Shown here in pieces: positions 24,502-35,812 of a stretch of DNA of 64,000 bases. The notes beneath the pieces were generated by a model that did not search any database, had not been told where the DNA came from, and was given only the letters and a program-made list of their open reading frames with translations. Position numbers and translations under genes: made by a program. Origin of the DNA: Fratercula arctica (Eukaryota > Chordata > Aves > Charadriiformes > Alcidae); the NCBI GenBank assembly GCA_947846985.1, contig CANTUZ010000002.1:55198885-55262884 (forward strand). The letters run 5' to 3'. Numbering within the stretch: position 1 is the stretch's first letter; the number at the start of each line of letters is the position of its first letter.

Positions 24502-24711
24502 AATGGTGGGTCTTTATTGGACCTAATGTTTTCAGTTATGTTTTTGCTTCCCCATTCTCTCTTTTATAGTTCATTTTTTTCACTGTTTTTTTTTTTTTAT
24601 CTGAAAAATAAAGAAAATTCCTCAGCTATCTAAAATCACGTTATTTTTCTCTGAAGAAAATACCACTTTGATGCCCAGCTTTTTCGTGGTACCAAGCCGG
24701 ACAGAACCAAT
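24502..24711 (+). repeat. non-CR1 tail shared with 31044-31254 (copy A)
   Basis: This directly follows the CR1 terminus. It starts AATGGTGGGTCTTTATTGG, contains a T-run near 24585-24599 and ends GGACAGAACCAAT. The same sequence, with roughly ten differences by eye, follows the CR1 copy at 30609-31043. It has no CR1 features that I recognise. It is either flanking DNA carried along by retrotransposition or local duplication, or an unrecognised 3' extension of this CR1 subfamily. The shared stretch stops where the next CR1 fragment begins. Confidence 0.85.
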
Positions 24712-24893
24712 GTCAAGCATTGGAACAGGCTGCCCAGGGAAACAGTTGAGTCAACATCCCTGGAGGTATTTAAAAGACCTGTAAATGTTGCACTTATGGA
24801 CTTGTGTTAGTGGTAGACTTGGCAGTGCTACATTAATGGTGTGACTTGATGATCTTAAAGGTCTTTTCCAACCTAAATGGTACTATGATTCTA
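24711..24893 (+). mobile_element. third CR1 fragment, 3' end
   Basis: This runs from GTCAAGCATTGGAACAGGCTGCC through AAAGACCTGTAAATG to CTTGATGATCTTAAAGG and ends ACTATGATTCTA. It is a short 5'-truncated CR1 3' end, clearly related to but distinct from the two neighbouring copies (about four in five bases shared by eye). Its 5' edge coincides with the end of the duplicated tail. Confidence 0.85.
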
Positions 24894-27800
24894 ATTAAAT
24901 GGTGCCACATTATTCATCTGATGGGATGAACCCTTATTATTGATTGCCTTTTCTTGTTGTTGGAGCCCAAGCCACAAAGCTCATACCATTTGTCCCAACA
25001 CGCAATGCCTAAAGCCAGTTTGCTGTGTGAGGACAGAATGTTCATTGTGCTTATTGTGTTCAGTCTTGACTTCCAAAATCCAATTTACCAGAAAGCAGAG
25101 GTAGCAGATTCCCTACCTTTTCATAGGCAAACATTCTTCTTAATTTTTAGCACAGATGAAACTGAGCCAATAAATAAATACCATAAGTAAGCATAAGTCT
25201 TCAAATAAGCCAACCCGCAACTTTGCCTTGCATCAGTTAGCGGGCTTCTCTGAACACAGCCTACCAACCACAACAAGTAATTGAGATGCAATGCAATTTA
25301 AACTGCATCTTCCAGATGTGGGAAGTCTTGGCACTAACTGTTTTTCTGAGCACCCTGTTTCATCTGTTTCAAGGCAACCACTTGCTCTCTCTAATACATC
25401 GACTGGCCACAGATCTCTGAAATCAGACAAAGATTAGTGGCTAACCAAATTCCCAAATCATTGGTTAACCAGGTGAATAACAGAATAAACCAGGTTGGAT
25501 GACATTTATTCTTCTGCACCCTGATGCCTCCAGCTGCCACCCTGAAGTTTAGACTGTGCATTGCTTGCAGCAGTTTGTGCTTTCTCAGTAACGGACACAG
25601 ATCAACAGCGGATGCAGTGGTGATGGCAGCAGGCAGCTCTGTGATCCCCACCCCATCCCATAAAAAGGGTCATGCACCCTCTGGGGCACTGCTAATATGC
25701 TCAGGGGAAGACATGCTGACATCTTCATCCCTTTCTACAGTCCCACCCTTGGGGGTGTGAGTTCTACCATACCAAGATTACTAAATAACAATACTACAAC
25801 TCATAGAAGCTACTAGCTTTGCTGTCACAGGGAATCACGTATAGTAACTTCTGTGAGGATTGTATCAGCACACACGTACGCAGAAACAAGATAATAAAAA
25901 AGCGTACTATGCAGCAACAGTGAAACACAATAAATCATCAGGCAAATCGCCACCTAATCCAACTATATGCAACCAACTGTGTAAACATGGAACAATTAAA
26001 AGTGTAGGGAGTGGGTTAAATTAAAATCCACCTATAATTTTTCGACCTCTTTTACTGCAGTACAACAATAAGAAGTGCTTAATGACTTCTAAGTGTTTTA
26101 ATATGCTCTTGCAGGGTTCAGTACAATGCCCTTTGAAGTAAAAAGACAAGTTTCCCATTGACTTCAATGAATGTTGGAGTGTGCCCATATTGTTGGCTGG
26201 TGCCTCTTTCTGCTTCATTTCAGTGGTGAAATTGTGACTTCCAGCAGCTAGATTAATTACATGTGTGGATATTCCCTCACCACAGCCCTGGGGAAATATA
26301 TTTCACATACCCACTTGTCTTTAATTAAGGATGAAAGTATGAATGCTACCCAGTTATTAATTTTCCCACATGTTCAGTCCCTTCTGCTCACAATCCTATA
26401 AACACGAAGGTGACAGTCTGTGGGATTTGTCCTCAGTGAGACAGAGACAAGACAGTTCTGCCTTGCAGGTACACCACAGACTGTCTGGGATGTGAGCACT
26501 TAAAGAGAATAAAGAATGTCTGCTCAAACGCAATCTGGAAAATTACTGGTTTAGGTTCAAAATACACCCAGTTTCTTTCTCTTTCAGTCTACCCAAACAT
26601 ACCACGTCCAGTGGCTGAATCATATACTGATAACACTGATTGCTTCTAAGTATTCCTGATTTCTAAAAGGAAGTCAAAAGATGCAATGACAATCAGGTTC
26701 AGGGCAGACTGAAAAATCCTACAAGTCAAGGAAACTGTGTGTGTTGCTTTTCCTATCAGTTACAAGGCCCTAATGAAGTGGATTTGCCAAGGGAAATAAT
26801 TTCCACAAACAGCTTTTACATGTATTCACCTTTTTTCATCATGACGCTGCTATGCTGAGGAAGTGTCGCAAGGTTAAAGACACTTCTGTATCATGAAAAA
26901 GCACCCCTGGAAAATCATAGCACATGGACAGCACAGCTTCATTAATGGAAAAAACATCTGGAGGACATTAAAACAAGCGTAATATCCAAGGAGTTCACGT
27001 TATCAACAGAAACAACTGCGTAACAAGGGTTCAGTGAGTAATAGCAATAAATACCCAGTCTGTACAGACTGGATGTTGCTAAACTGCTGCAAGTCTTCAT
27101 TATGTCTGAATTAACTTGGCCTGAAGCTGGGTTTCCCACAAGCCATCAGCTATCTCAGGTAGTTTTCTTCTTCTTACAAGCAGTGGTGGTTTTTTTCCCC
27201 TCTCTCTCTTTCAGACCAGATTTCATTCTGGACATAAGACATTTTGCAATAGGGCTTTTGCAGAAATTAATACACTTTAGTCCTAGTAAATTAACCTTCC
27301 ATCAGTGTCTCTTCCGGCAATGGAAACAGTCCTAGCCATCTGTGTCTCTTTGTAAGGATCTTTTTTTTTCCTGCAAGGCACGTTGCATGACAATGAGTTG
27401 AAGAAAAAGGTGTTTTGGTATGAACAGGCTGGATTTTTAATCAAGGGTATTACAGGATGATCCCTCCCTAGTACCTAGCAAAGACAAAGAACTCTGAGTC
27501 CAAAAGGAACACACTTTTAAGTGCATCTAAGAAAGCAATAAAGCACTTTGAGATGTTTCAAAAGACACCATGGACCTGAAACCTCACCCTAACAAAGAGC
27601 AGGTTTGCCATCTCTTCTCCCAGAACAATCACCTCAAAGAAATACACATTTTTTAAATGCTGTAGTAGAAGCTGGGCATGGCCACATGTTTCTTCCTTTT
27701 TTATTTTCTGGCTTAGCAGGGGAGAAGAAAGCAAGCAAGCAAAGCCTCTGCCAGATTTATGACTGCATTTCTGTTTAGCTTTAGTGCCAAAAGGTCCTAA

Positions 27801-30059
27801 AAATCCAGAAAGTAGTCACAGAGCAATAATCAAACGTCAGAGCTGTGATTCTGAACATCATTTCCAATTCCCTCTCAAACATGGAGTGTGATGACTGTAA
27901 GAAATAATTTTCTGTGCTTTTCATAGGCACAGCCTAAGGCTCATCATGACAACACAAACACAGGCACAGATTCCAACATCCTAAAGGCACACTGCCTTGG
28001 CAGGCAGCCACTGCCTTCTCCAACCTTAACTTTGTGCTACCAAGAGCCCACACACATCAGGAATTCGGGCAAATTTGGATGGAACAAGACAAGGTTTTAG
28101 TCAAGGGATAGGATTTACTCTGCTCGTGGTGCAAGTGGTTGCCAGAGAGGACTGGATATCATTTCAGTTTGCTTTCGGCTCAGTGCCACAGTACAGTCAG
28201 GGGACTGTACACAAGCCCAATAAATCATCACATCTAATCCCCTTTCTTCTACAAGGTGAAAGTCTCCAGCAGGGGCTCTGGAGAGTGCCAAATTCCATTT
28301 TTAATTACGGCCATTGGGCTGAGAAATAAATTGAGATGTAAATAATCCCCACAATCTACAGCAGGAGTCCTGCAGGAATAGGGGATGAAACGTGGTCCTT
28401 TAAAGCAATGAGTATGAAGTCATTTTTAACAGCACCAAGTGAGGAAATAGCGTAACCATCAGGGTGACTTCTATGGCTGCCCCTTGCTTTCATCCTTGTT
28501 CATGTCCTGGAACTTCTTTCCTCTTTCTCTGTGGGAAAGCTCTCTGATATGTCGGGCCCTTTTTCTACTCCCTCTGACTTGATCTTGCAGACATCAATCC
28601 ATGCATAGATTCCAGAGCTTTTACTGAATTCAGTACAGCTTTTCAGTACTTCTTAGAATCAAGCTCTGTTTAGTTTGATGACTAAGAGTGAAGGCAAGAA
28701 CCTGGCTTTTAAAACACTCAACTTGAAACTTTTAGTCTAAACATATTTATTTCAAGTTTTAAACAAGCACTAATAATAGACTATAGGAATTTTTACAGTC
28801 TTAAAACACACAAAATAAATTTGACGATACAGATTTAATAGATAACATACTAATGCTGTAAAATGTATAAAGCCATGTCATGCTAATCCAGTATAACACT
28901 TCAATCAGCCTGCAGGTCACTATCACATAAATCCTCAACTCAGTGCCAAGAGATAAATAGTCCCCTGTTCAGTGACATCAAAAATGACTCAAATGTCCAC
29001 CACCTTTCAGAGCCAAAGGCCACTACTTCCACAATTTATCAAATGAAAGTATCAGCTGTAGGCCTTAATAAGCATACATTATGGCTTATGAATCAATAAG
29101 ATGTCAATGCTTGACTTTAAAATAAATTACCTTCTTCTATTATCTCAGCCTCCCTCTCTGAACTGCAAGTCATTCATGATGCAAGGCTTAAGTGCCGTGC
29201 AATTCAATGAAAATATCAATTAGACAAATTGGCTTTAAACTGGAAGATAGATTTCCATTCATTTCAGATAAATGAACGTGTACATCTCATTCTTGTACCT
29301 GAAAATGAGTAAGGAGCAACTTAACTTCCTTGCCCTGTTCCTTGCAACACTTACTGAGTCTAAGTTTGGATCCCTTGACATGAATTCCCAGTGCAAGTTA
29401 ATATTTTCAACCTTCTTCTAATGTTGTGCAAAAGAATAACCACGTCTGTCCTCATAAGAGCCTGCGTCTGTCCTGCGTTTACTTTTATAAAGATATTCTA
29501 TGACTTGTAATAATTTATTTCACATTGGTGCAATTTTAGCATTGGTATCACCCCACTGCAAAGGCAGACAAAACATGGCCATGCCAAAATAATTTTGAAA
29601 AGATCTAGTTTCCATCCCACACAAAAGCTGGATTTTTAATATACATATATTATTTTTTTTTAGATGTTACTTTAGTTAAAGGGGGGGAAAAAACCCAACT
29701 GCAAACTCTTTTCCACAGAAGACGCTGAACTAGAAGTTTACTTGGTTGGTAAAAGCTCATTTACAAATTATTGGTGAATTTTTTTGTCAAATTAATAGCA
29801 TATGAAGGCAATCAGAGGCCTGATGTTCCAATAATACATGCTTCTGTTTTCTTTTAAGATCTTGTGACAGCTACAATTCAACAGTAGGCAAATAGTCTTT
29901 GTTGTTAAACTTCAAACATTACAAGGCTTCTGAAGAATCCCAAAGTTTAGAGCAAGGAAAAAAAGAGCAAAGGATTTGCAGGGTGTCGCACTCTCAAGTG
30001 TTATTTAGGGTTAGCGTTTTAAAGAATGGGAGCGCTTTCTTTGTCCTCTTCCCAAACGC

Positions 30060-30092
30060 GTTACTCCAGCACAATGTGTTACTCCAGCACAC
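30060..30092. repeat. 18-bp tandem duplication
   Basis: GTTACTCCAGCACAATGT at 30060-30077 is followed at once by GTTACTCCAGCACAC, so the second unit is identical over its first 14 bases. A small local duplication. Confidence 0.8.
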
Positions 30093-30585
30093 AGCTGTTT
30101 CCATCAGGTCACCAATCTCTCTTCAAAAATACTGATAAGGGAAAGATGTTGTGGGAGACAAAAAAGCAAATCCTGGAGGAATGTGGTGCTAAATAAACAC
30201 CAGGCGCCCAGGAGCCTGTATGCATTGAGAAGACACCCTGAGACAGCGAGGGAAGAGCTGCAAGTCCAAACCCCAGCTGGGTGCAGTCACATTCTGAGTT
30301 TGAATAAGTGCTCGCCATCCCTGCACATCTGGCTTCCCGCTATCAGCTGGGGAATGATAAAGGTATTACTGATGTTGGCATGGGAGCACTTGCGATCAAT
30401 AGCACAAATACTCTGTGTCAAAGGTTACAAAGGCTTAGCAACAGTATATTACTGATAATCCTTTCATGGTAATCAGTAAGTCACTACATGCCACCCAAAT
30501 ACAATATAATGCATTAGCAAGCTCAGACCTTGATTTTCCAACTCAGTACTAAAATGCATTATGACAATATAGTTTCACATCCTAT

Positions 30586-30606
30586 CTATACATTTGAAAT
30601 GTATAG
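30586..30606. repeat. perfect 21-bp palindrome at CR1 copy B 5' junction
   Basis: Arms CTATACATTT and AAATGTATAG are separated by a single G. The right arm ends three bases before the first base shared with the CR1 at 24068 (30609). It is read directly from the sequence. Its meaning is unknown. It could be a pre-existing hairpin that favoured breakage or integration, or coincidence in AT-rich DNA. Confidence 0.85.
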
Positions 30607-30608
30607 GG

Positions 30609-31043
30609 CAATGAAGCTGGTGAAGGGTCTAGAGAACAAGTCTTACAAGAAGCAGCTGAGGGAACTGGAGGTGTTTAGCCTGGAGAAAAGGAGGCTGAGG
30701 GGACACCTTATTGCTCTCTACAACTACTTGAAAGGAGGCTGTAGCATGACAGGGGTCGGTCTCTTCTCCCAAGACATGAGCAATAGAACAAAAGGAAATG
30801 GCCTCAGTTGCACCAGGGAAGGTTTAGGATGGATATTAGGAAAAATTTCTTCACCAGAAGGGTTGTCAAGCATTGGAACAGGCTGCCCGGGGAAGTGGTT
30901 GAGTCACCATCCCCAGAGGTGTTTCAAAGACCTGTAGATGTGGCACTTAGGGACATGGTTTATTGGTGGACTTGGCAGTGCTAGGTTAACGGTTGGACTT
31001 GATGATCTTAAAGGTCTTTTCCAAACTAAGCATGATTCTATGA
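30609..31043 (+). mobile_element. CR1 3'-end copy B (duplicate of 24068-24501)
   Basis: This is a 5'-truncated CR1 3' end of about 435 bp. It reads [20 protein letters not shown] and then [20 protein letters not shown] in its old ORF2 frame, and ends TGATTCTATGA at 31033-31043. It differs from 24068-24501 at only about fifteen positions by eye. One cluster of changes lies around 30772-30779 (GACATGAG against TTAATAAG). It is continued by the shared non-CR1 tail. Orientation is the same as copy A, 6.5 kb away. Confidence 0.9.
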
Positions 31044-31254
31044 AATGGTGGGTCTTTACTAGACGTAATGTTTTCAGTTATGTTTTTGTTTCCCCATTCT
31101 CTCTTTTATAGTTCATTTTTTTCACTGGTTTTTTTTTTTTTATCTGAAAAATACAGAAAATTCCTCAGCTATCTAAAATCACGTTATTTTTCTCTGAAGA
31201 AAATACCACTTTGATGCCCAGCTTTTTTCTGGTACTAGGCTGGACACAACCAAT
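31044..31254 (+). repeat. non-CR1 tail shared with 24502-24711 (copy B)
   Basis: This is a near-identical match to 24502-24711, including the T-run, TCTGAAAAATA, CCTCAGCTATCTAAAATC and GATGCCCAGC. Identity ends at ACAACCAAT (31254). The following sequence (CTTGGGAACACATGAC...) has no counterpart on either side of the CR1 fragment at 24711-24893. Confidence 0.85.
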
Positions 31255-34200
31255 CTTGGGAACACATGACTGGCCATCTGCAATACTGACAGTACAGAAA
31301 TACAAACAATTAGAAAGTCCAGGAGCTGATGGGTATTTGTGAAATGAAGACCTGAATTTAGGTGAGCAAAGAGAACCCAAGAAGGAAGAAGAGGGGTAAC
31401 AATTCAAACATTTATTTATTTTACTTTCTTTCTGAAAATATGATATATTTCAGCAGGGAATTATACACAGAATTGAGACAGTAATTAAATCCAGACTCTC
31501 CCTGCACATATGTAACCCTATCATATACTTGTCTTTTCCGCTGGAGTTACCACATTTCAAGTTCTGCTGATACAAGATTTTATCAAAACCAAGCTTTAAA
31601 GATATTTCCTTTAATAGTGTCTTAAAATGCGTCAAGTCCAGAACATGAGTTAACTCAACTACCTGTTTCCCTTTATACGGCATTTCCCTCCAACTCTGAT
31701 GCATAAGCTGAACACAGAGGTCTCTGTGTATGAAGCTGGTAGCAGAGGAGTTTAAGATCCTTGGCTCCCATGTCATCGTACATGATAATAGGTCTGCCAA
31801 AAGTTCAGGACATCCATGGACCAAGGGAGCAGTATTTGGTCAAAACATCACAGTTACCTTTAGCATTCATATACTGTACTTGCTTGCTCACTTTCTTGCT
31901 GTCTTACTGTATACATCTAGCTAGGGATAAAACAGCTGTGCGTATGTGTCATCCAACAAACCTTCAGTGCAAGATCTCACACACAAGCCACCCTTGGAGC
32001 CACAGACTGGTGTCAAGGACTGACCCTTGCAGCCCATTCCTGAAACCATAGCCCACAGGTGTGATCAGGAGCCCTTTTTGTTGGTCCTACACCCTTTTGC
32101 TGTGTGTAGCAGCTCAGACCAGAGGCACAAAGCAGACTCACAGGTGACGGCTGCTGGTTGGGGGATGCTCCAAAGCAATGTGCCCCCTAGTCTTTGCCTG
32201 AGCTCAGTCTGCTTCTACACAGCTGTGAGTAAATCCCTGAGCTGCTCTGTAAGACACAGCAGCCATTTCCCCCACATTCCCTCATGCTCCAGATGAATCT
32301 TCTTCCTCCATTTTTGAAGAAAAATAAAGAAAGAAAAAAAAAAGGCAGAAGCACCTTTCGAGAGGATCCCAAGAGGCAATGGTCAAATTACCAAAAGGCT
32401 CCTCCTGAAAGCTCTGTAAAGCACAAGGGAGCCACAGGGAGGGCCAGGATATAGGATATGCTCCTCTCCTCAGAGTTTCCCACTGACCATCCCACAAAGT
32501 GACTGACTTTAAATGCCTGCTCCCATTTGAAGGTGCCTGTCACTTCTCAAGGGGAGCAAGCATCTAACACAGGTTTATGTGAATGGAGATAGGATCCACA
32601 GGCCTTCCTGGATCTGGGTCCTACATCACATTTTATCTCACACTATCACAAAGTATGTCTATCTCATATCTAGCAGGTCACCTTATTATCAGTAGGTCAA
32701 ATATCTATGGGCTGAATGAGATTATCCTGCTGCATTCCCTAGATTTGCAGTGGATTTGTTTGAGAAAAGCATCAGCCTGTACCAACTAGCAGATGTTCCC
32801 TCAGAGCTAACGCTGGTATCTCAAGATGGTCAAGGTGGCTGAATACCTGCTAGAAGAGTCAGGGCAGAAGGCAGAAAGCCTGGATGGCTACGAAACATCA
32901 CAACATCAGTGGAAAAAAACATTTTGATGGATACTTCATTTTAAGGTGACTAGAATTGAAGGCGTGACAATATGCTGTTATGATCCTTTCAACGCCATTG
33001 TGACAAAAAGCATTTCATCAATACAGCTTTATAAGAAACACATGTATGGAACAAAGAAACGCTCTACTTAAGCCCAGTATCCTACAAAAAACAGCTAAAG
33101 GGAAAAAAACAGTACCATTGTATCAGAATTGAAAGTATGCAGAATCATCCTCAGTAGAAGAGGATAGATAGAGATGAAAGAAGGTTATCATCGACATTTT
33201 TACTGACGGTATTTCAATTCAGTTGAATAGAGCTGATGGAATGGTCCTTGGAAGTCTTGCAAAGAACGCAACACACTACTCAGCCTGCCTGCATGCATGC
33301 ATCTGAGAAAGGCTGAGTGCATGAGAAGAATAGTGTTCATACATTTTCATTGACATATTACTGAGATGGAAACAGTTTACTTAAGAAATATGGAGGTATT
33401 TAGACACAAAAATATAAATCCTTCTTTCAGTCACAGGAGAATGGATAGCTCCACAATGGGGGCCCGGGAGGAGTGTTGCAATAATGTGACCCAAGTCTAT
33501 TTTTCCACTATTAAACGGAGGAGGTAGTATTTATAAGTCTAACCCTCTTGAAAGCAGGATTTAAAATCAGGAGGAGTAAAACGAAAAAGTGTTATGGTTG
33601 TCTGCTTTGCCACATGAATTTAAAAATGTGATCAGAGCTCCTCTGTGATGTCTACTTGTATGTTTAATGTCAATTCATGCTTCACATGCTAGGTACCTGC
33701 TAGAAACCTTCTGAAACCAGTACCCTCAATCTGAGCTCTTCACTCCCCTGTGCTATGGCTTCTGTACACACGAGCTGCAATATCTGAACAGGGTGAGGGA
33801 ATTATATTGTTCTGAAAACAATGAAATCTCTATGGATGACAAATTCCCACTCAATATTCTGCAACAAGCTAAATAACCCTGATTTATTAATTAATAGGAA
33901 TTGATATTATTAACCAAGTACTGTTGAGGAGAAGACTTGAAGGAAACTTACCCGTTACATAGCACAAGCATTATGGATGATTCCCAGAATATTTCATTAG
34001 CCTCCAGGTCTCACATCCTGCACATACCTACATATCAGCACACTGACAACCACTTCAGTAACACCCTGCCTCCATGTCATCTCCCTCCCCATAGCCTTCC
34101 TCCTCTTGTACTATTCTTCTCTGACCATCCAGACACACCCTTCTCTCTTCAAGCTCCCAGCCCCTGTTCACAACCAACACAAAACCAAAAGGAAGAAGAG

Positions 34201-35686
34201 GAAGGAATCAGGATGTATTTCAGGAACCTCACTATCATTTTACTGCATTTACATCTGAAATCATGACGAAATGGAAAGCTCGCCATTCATTTTAGCAAGG
34301 ATAAGGCTTTTCCCCTTGTTTCGCTGATCATTCACGAAGAAGCAGAGCCTCCCGCTTAGCAGCCACGTCAGTGGATACAGCTGCCCAGCTCTCAGAGATG
34401 GCTGGGCTGGAGAATATTGTACAACGACAAAGAGCGATTGTTTAAACCCACTGACGGGAGCAGGATGAACAAGCGTTTCTCAGGGGAACCAAGGAAAACC
34501 AAAACTTTCCCTTTGAGTTCCACTAGCTTTAAAAATAAACAAGGCAAATGTTTCTGCAAATAAGTGCAAACCATATAGTTCCCCAGATCAAAGCCGAGAG
34601 CTCTACTCTGAGGCTGGAGGTACATTCATGGGGAATGGAAAAATTGGCCCTCTATAGCTGCAATACTGCATTTTCCATAGTAAGTTTTGAACTGAAAATA
34701 GGATTAATTGCAGGTATTGCCACTTTACACATCTGCGGCCTGCGTTTGATTACTGTTGATTATTTTATACATTATCCACCAGGACGAGAGGGCTCATCTT
34801 AACAGCAGCACTTCCTCAAAGCCCTGTGTCTCTCACTTCCACAACACGTAACACTTCAGTGGAAACAGAAATTTGTGGCCTATGCAGAAGACTAGATGAT
34901 ATGCAGTGACTCTAAATGGATAACTGGGATATGACGTGGTTTGAGGCAGGGAAGAGATGCCAGCAGAGCTGGAAAAGGGCAGAGTTAGCCACTACCCAAC
35001 TGCAGGCCCTGCCGGATAAATAGAGACAAATCCTTGGGGAGAGGTCTGAAGGACATTATAACCAGTGAGAGTAATAAGGAAGAAAGTATCAAAAGCAGTT
35101 GGGGGTTGCAGATTGGCTTTTTTTTAATTCTGTTTTCAGGAAGACATAATATAACAAAAATCCATAAAAAGACAAGTTTATCTGCACTATATATTATCTT
35201 GTACTGTAGAGCTGTAAAATGATCTTGATCTGTTCAGATTATTCTTTTGAATGGAAGCAGCTTCCTCTCACCTAATGGAGGCAAAGCCAATCAGACTCAC
35301 CCTGAGATCCGATTTTTTTGTGTGTGTGCAGTACATCAGACCGAGATACAAAACTACACAAATGCCAGAATGGAGAGAGGCTGAAACGTTGTCTTTATCA
35401 AGCAAAAAAACAACTTTCGATTCCAAAGACAGCAACATTGTCTGTCTTCCCAACCACTTCATCTGTGAACAGCTCACAGGATACCTGAAAGCATGGGCAG
35501 GTAACAGCTGCCAACACCCAAGAAGCAGAAATAGCTTGTGCTATATTTCAGCAACATTGAAACTCTGGGACGGTCCGTGGTTTCATCTGCTAATTCTATT
35601 TTTTCACTGTATAAAGTAACTTCACATTAATCTCAACAAGACATGACAGCGCACTGAGCACAATGTAACATTATCAGGAAACTCAC

Positions 35687-35812
35687 CTCTTCTGCAATTC
35701 CTCTTTTTGCCCAGCTGCTCTCCTTGGGTGTCCTAGAAATAACCACTACTTTCCTCCCTGTGATCATCATTTGCGTGGTACCCTGAGCACACTGTACACT
35801 TTTTGTAAATGG
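35687..35812 (-). other. candidate frame-preserving cassette exon (unproven)
   Basis: On the minus strand a possible acceptor (GTCATTTTGTATCACAG) precedes and a perfect donor GTGAGT follows a 126-nt segment. It is open in phase 0 for exactly 42 codons, starting PFTKSVQCAQGTTQ and ending ESSWAKRGIAEE. Since the next ITGA9 exon (19673-19828) starts in phase 0, inclusion would keep the reading frame. No similarity to integrins or other proteins was recognised and the pyrimidine tract is modest. A 42-codon open stretch can occur by chance, so this is a hypothesis only. Confidence 0.2.

Noticed and set aside
27525..27575. Possible MIR-like scrap (AAAGCACTTTGAGATG)
   Set aside because: Only about 16 bases match. 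Too short to support a call.
30530..30937. 135-codon plus-strand open frame
   Set aside because: Most of it is the residual ORF2 C-terminus of the CR1 copy at 30609-31043 fused by chance to upstream intron sequence. It is not a gene.
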